A stretch of 64,000 bases of DNA from positions 1 through 64,000 of the forward strand of contig OMZE01000022.1 in NCBI GenBank assembly GCA_900315455.1, written 5' to 3'. The DNA is from an uncultured Prevotellaceae bacterium. GTDB taxonomy: Bacteria; Bacteroidota; Bacteroidia; Bacteroidales; Bacteroidaceae. Position 1 is the first letter of the stretch. Each line of letters opens with the position of its first letter. Position numbers and translations under genes: made by a program. Positions 60,789 to 64,000 of this stretch are shown piece by piece. Below the pieces are notes generated by a model, which was not told where the DNA came from, did not search any database, and saw only the letters and a program-made list of their open reading frames with translations.

Positions 60789-62948
60789 ATGAGAGTCTAT
60801 CAGACAAACGAGATCAAAAACATCGCACTCATTGGCAGTGCGGGTAGCGGCAAGACTACTCTTGCCGAAGCCATGCTCTTTGAAGCAGGCATCATCAAAC
60901 GCCGTGGTACAGTAGAAGGTAAGAACACCGTGAGTGACTATTTCCCCGTAGAGCAGGAATACGGCTATTCCGTGTTTTCCACCGTCATGCACGTGGAGTG
61001 GAACAACAAGAAACTCAACATCATCGATTGCCCGGGTTCCGACGACTTCGTGGGTGGTGCCATCACCGCACTCAACGTCACCGACCAGGCCGTCATCCTT
61101 GTCAACGGACAGTATGGCCCTGAAGTGGGTACGATGAACAGTTTCCGCCTGACGGAGAAATTCAACAAGCCTGTGATTTTCCTTGTCAACCAACTCGACC
61201 GCGACAACTGTGATTTCGAATCTATCATGAACAGTATGCGTGAGACCTACGGCAAGAAATGTGTCGAGGTGCAGTATCCTATTGCCACAGGTGCCGGCTT
61301 CAATGCCGTCATCGATGTGCTCATGATGAAAAAATATTCATGGAAGCCCGAGGGTGGTGCACCCATTATCGAGGATATTCCCGCCGAGGAGATGGACAAA
61401 GCCGAAGAGTTGCATGCCGCACTCGTAGAGGCTGCAGCCGAGAACGACGAAGCCTTGATGGAGAAATTCTTCGAGACCATGGAACTTGACCAGGATGAGA
61501 TTCGCGAAGGTATCCGCAAGGGCCTTATTGCCAGGTCTATTTTCCCCGTATTCTGCGTATGCGCAAGCAGGGATATGGGTGTGCGCCGACTGATGGAGTT
61601 CTTGGGCAACGTGGTGCCTTTCGTCAACGAGATGCCGAAGGTTCAGAACACCAATGGCGACGAGATTGCTCCCGACAGCAATGGTCCTGAGAGCCTCTTC
61701 TTCTTCAAGACTGGCATGGAGCCTCATATCGGAGAGGTGAGTTACTTCAAGGTGATGAGTGGTTCGGTGAAGCCGGGCGACGACCTCACCAATGCCGACC
61801 GTGGCTCGAAAGAGCGTATCGGCCAGATTTTTGCCTGCGCCGGTGCCAACCGTGTCTCTGTGGATGAGTTGAAAGCCGGTGACATTGGCTGCACCGTGAA
61901 ACTCAAGGACGTGAAGACCGGTAACGCACTGAACGCCAAGGACGTGGAGTGGAGATACGACTTCATCAAGTATCCTAATTCCAAGTATTCGCGTGCCATC
62001 AAGGCTGTCAGCGAGAGCGACACCGAGAAACTCATGGCCGCCGTGTTGAAGATGCGTCAGGAAGATCCCACATGGGTGGTGGAGCAGAGCAAGGAACTCA
62101 AGCAGACCATTATCCACGGTCAGGGCGAATTCCACCTCCGCACACTGAAATGGCGTTTGGAGAACAACGAGAAGATAGCAGTGAACTTCGAAGAGCCGAA
62201 GATTCCATACCGCGAGACCATCACCAAGGTCAACCGTGCCGACTACCGTCACAAGAAGCAGTCGGGTGGTGCCGGACAGTTTGGTGAGGTACACCTCATC
62301 GTGGAGCCTTACACAGAAGGCATGCCCGATCCCGTGGTCTACAAGTTCGGTGGTCAGGAGTTCAAGATGAACATTAAGAGCCGTGAGGAAATTGACCTCG
62401 AATGGGGCGGAAAACTCGTATTCCTCAACTCCGTGGTTGGTGGTGCCATCGATATGCGTTTCATGCCCGCCATCCTCAAAGGTGTGATGGAGCGTATGGA
62501 GCAGGGACCGCTCACCGGTAGTTATGCCCGTGACGTGCGCGTGATTGTCTACGATGGAAAGATGCACCCCGTTGACTCCAACGAACTTTCATTCATGCTT
62601 GCTGCCCGCAACGCATTCTCGAAAGCCTTTAAGGATGCCGGACCAAAGGTGCTCGAGCCTATCTACGACCTCGAGGTGCTCGTTCCCGCCGACTACATGG
62701 GTGATGTGATGGGAGACCTCCAGGGACGCCGTGCCATCATCATGGGTATGGACAGTGAGGCTGGCTATCAGAAACTGAATGCCAAGATTCCTCTCAAGGA
62801 GTTGGCCAACTACAGCATCGCCCTCAGTTCGCTCACCGGCGGTCGTGCATCGTTCACCACTTCGTTCTCCAGTTACGAACTGGTGCCCAACGACATCCAG
62901 CAGGCCCTCATCAAGCAGCATGAGGCTGAACTTGCCGAAGAAGATTAA
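60789..62948 (+). CDS. fusA2: Elongation factor G paralog (EF-G2 type)
   Basis: A 719-residue EF-G-like protein with all five domains in order. The P-loop is kept (IGSAGSGKTTLAEAMLFEAG) and the guanine-specificity motif is present (LVNQLDRDN), but switch II reads DCPGSDDF instead of DTPGHVDF, so the His that activates water for GTP hydrolysis is replaced by Ser. Domain IV (GGAGQFGEVHLIVEP, VVGGAIDMRF) and domain V (LEPIYDLEVLVPADYMGDVMGDLQGRRAIIMGMDSE) look functional. An EF-G paralog lacking GTPase activity (EF-G2) has been described in Bacteroides thetaiotaomicron; this has the expected features. The canonical fusA is not in the window. It is monocistronic between its own promoter and terminator. 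Confidence 0.9.
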   Translation: MRVYQTNEIKNIALIGSAGSGKTTLAEAMLFEAGIIKRRGTVEGKNTVSDYFPVEQEYGYSVFSTVMHVEWNNKKLNIIDCPGSDDFVGGAITALNVTDQAVILVNGQYGPEVGTMNSFRLTEKFNKPVIFLVNQLDRDNCDFESIMNSMRETYGKKCVEVQYPIATGAGFNAVIDVLMMKKYSWKPEGGAPIIEDIPAEEMDKAEELHAALVEAAAENDEALMEKFFETMELDQDEIREGIRKGLIARSIFPVFCVCASRDMGVRRLMEFLGNVVPFVNEMPKVQNTNGDEIAPDSNGPESLFFFKTGMEPHIGEVSYFKVMSGSVKPGDDLTNADRGSKERIGQIFACAGANRVSVDELKAGDIGCTVKLKDVKTGNALNAKDVEWRYDFIKYPNSKYSRAIKAVSESDTEKLMAAVLKMRQEDPTWVVEQSKELKQTIIHGQGEFHLRTLKWRLENNEKIAVNFEEPKIPYRETITKVNRADYRHKKQSGGAGQFGEVHLIVEPYTEGMPDPVVYKFGGQEFKMNIKSREEIDLEWGGKLVFLNSVVGGAIDMRFMPAILKGVMERMEQGPLTGSYARDVRVIVYDGKMHPVDSNELSFMLAARNAFSKAFKDAGPKVLEPIYDLEVLVPADYMGDVMGDLQGRRAIIMGMDSEAGYQKLNAKIPLKELANYSIALSSLTGGRASFTTSFSSYELVPNDIQQALIKQHEAELAEED

Positions 62949-62966
62949 TTCTATACATCCATTTTG

Positions 62967-63000
62967 GTCCTCCGCCATTTTTTTGGCGGAGGACTTTTTT
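62967..63000 (+). terminator. Rho-independent terminator of the EF-G2 gene
   Basis: GTCCTCCGCCA (62967-62977) pairs with TGGCGGAGGAC (62984-62994) around a six-T loop and is followed by six T residues. Confidence 0.92.
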
Positions 63001-63040
63001 AGCCAATAAAATTTTAGGGTTTTCAGAAGCCATCTCTGCT

Positions 63041-64000
63041 ATGTTCAAAAATCATTGCTCTTTTTTCCGACAGTTATTTGTCGTTTTTTTCCTGTCATTG
63101 ACCATCAACGTATCGGCTCAAGTCACCACCACCGACAGAGTGGATGACAATACCATTGGTGTGACAAGCGACGATAGGGCCGACAGCGGTTACAAATCGC
63201 TTTGGAACGAGGTCGCCCAACATGCCAGAGCCGACCTGCCGAAGTCGCAGATACAGGTGCTGCAACGTATTATGGAAAAAGCGCGAGCAGAGCAAAACTA
63301 CGGACAGTTGCTCACAGCCCAACTAATGAAAGCAACACTCACTGTCAGCATCTCTCCCGACTCGCTTAAAGTAGTGGTTGAACAATTGAGAAAAGAGGAG
63401 CAGATGACCAACGACACTGCGCTGGCAGCAGTCTACCGCACGGTACTGAGTAGGTTGCTCAACATCAGGCACATCGAATCGGATACGGCTGCGGTGTTGG
63501 AAAGGAGAGCAGTGGAAAACCCTGGGGCACTGGCAACGAAGAGCGCCCTCGATTGGCAGCCGTTCCTGGTAAGGGGTTCCGACGGTGCCATCTTCAACGA
63601 CGACCTGCTGTCGGTAGTGGGTTTTGCCACCGGGAATGCGAAGGCCGTGCATGAATATTATCTGGGTACCGACAACCGCAAGGCGCAACTTGTCTCCGCC
63701 TATATGATGCTCGGTACGGAGCGCAGTAGTAGCACGAAAAAACGCGCTGATGATATCCGTGTTCTCGACTCGTTGATGACATGCTATGCCGACCTGCCGG
63801 AATGTTGTGAGTTGGCCATCCAGAAACTACGGTTAATGAATGAATCTTCCTATACACCGCGTCAGCAGATTGACTTCATCGATGAGGCTTTGCAGAAATG
63901 GGGCGATTGGAAAAATGCCGTGGCTCTGCAGAATGCGCGCGACCAACTTATTTATCCTTATTATAAGGTTCAGTTTGGTCAGGAATGCATAACTCCTGCT
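63041..64000 (+). CDS. Alpha-2-macroglobulin-like protein, N-terminal part (cut by window edge)
   Basis: An open frame of 320 codons from the ATG at 63041 to the right edge. It begins with a signal peptide (FFRQLFVVFFLSLTINVSAQ) and continues with a helical region, SLWNEVAQHARADLPKSQIQ, AEQNYGQLLTAQLMKATLTVSISPDSL and LVSAYMMLGTE. This N-terminal helical segment is typical of the very large (about 1800-2000 residue) alpha-2-macroglobulin/MG2-domain proteins of Bacteroidetes, which are thought to trap proteases in the periplasm. The MG2 and thioester regions lie outside the window, so the family call rests on this segment alone. Confidence 0.7.
   Translation, partial: MFKNHCSFFRQLFVVFFLSLTINVSAQVTTTDRVDDNTIGVTSDDRADSGYKSLWNEVAQHARADLPKSQIQVLQRIMEKARAEQNYGQLLTAQLMKATLTVSISPDSLKVVVEQLRKEEQMTNDTALAAVYRTVLSRLLNIRHIESDTAAVLERRAVENPGALATKSALDWQPFLVRGSDGAIFNDDLLSVVGFATGNAKAVHEYYLGTDNRKAQLVSAYMMLGTERSSSTKKRADDIRVLDSLMTCYADLPECCELAIQKLRLMNESSYTPRQQIDFIDEALQKWGDWKNAVALQNARDQLIYPYYKVQFGQECITPA

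Overview
The window looks like chromosomal DNA of a Bacteroidales bacterium, most likely Prevotella or a close relative. The reasons are: promoters of the Bacteroidetes type (TTTG, about 20 bp, TAnnTTTG) in front of many genes; a short primary sigma factor of about 290 residues; many secreted glycan-active enzymes; an NqrABCDEF sodium pump; the Bacteroidetes-type EF-G paralog (EF-G2); and an alpha-2-macroglobulin-like giant gene starting at the right edge. I see no insertion sequence, prophage, CRISPR array or rRNA. There is one tRNA gene, read as Val with anticodon CAC.

Layout. 1-1.4 kb: start of rpsA (minus) behind a perfect 57 bp duplication that carries its promoter element, then a short DnaJ-like gene behind a textbook sigma-54 promoter. 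1.4-5.3 kb: three exported proteins on the minus strand (nuclease, large sorted surface protein, SH3b/YARHG lipoprotein). 5.7-10.6 kb: a LacI regulator, altronate dehydratase, NhaC antiporter and an orphan protein. 10.7-17.9 kb: a GH3 glucosidase facing away from a CE1-GH43 fusion enzyme, glycerate kinase and a DUF4886 lipoprotein. 18-25.7 kb: sugar-nucleotide genes (rfbC, ugd, glmS, DegT aminotransferase) mixed with a lipoprotein protease and an outer-membrane barrel. 25.8-32.1 kb: DUF3298-like protein, heparinase-like lyase, lipoprotein, and a galactofuranose pair (Galf transferase and glf). 32.4-40.9 kb: YbjQ protein, inositol-phosphate phosphatase, tRNA, DUF5686 barrel, rpoD, CDF transporter, FKBP isomerase, EamA exporter. 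40.9-51 kb: an incomplete iron/cobalamin-type ABC locus (two binding proteins and a permease, no ATPase), a PglC-like sugar transferase, a 5'-nucleotidase and a TamB-like protein. 51.4-60.5 kb: FAD/Fe-S D-lactate-type dehydrogenase and the nqr operon. 60.8-64 kb: EF-G2 and the start of the alpha-2-macroglobulin-like gene.

The most unusual structures are: (1) perfectly phased 7-bp tandem arrays (sense strand RATTGAA or GRTTTGA) placed at or within a few bases of the stop codons of four minus-strand genes, one of which runs into the next gene's TTG start; (2) an nqrE lacking its first ~34 codons, including one of the four cysteines expected to hold the NqrDE iron-sulfur centre; (3) a TamB-like gene whose membrane anchor lies upstream of its first ATG, with ATC where the start is expected; (4) the duplicated rpsA promoter segment; and (5) the sigma-54 promoter of the DnaJ-like gene.

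Functionally, plant-polysaccharide and uronate breakdown (GH3, CE1-GH43, heparinase-like lyase, UxaA, glycerate kinase) sits beside envelope building (ugd, rfbC, glmS, glf, sugar transferase, TamB) and sodium-based energetics (Nqr, NhaC). Promoter and start-site assignments are inferences from sequence pattern alone.
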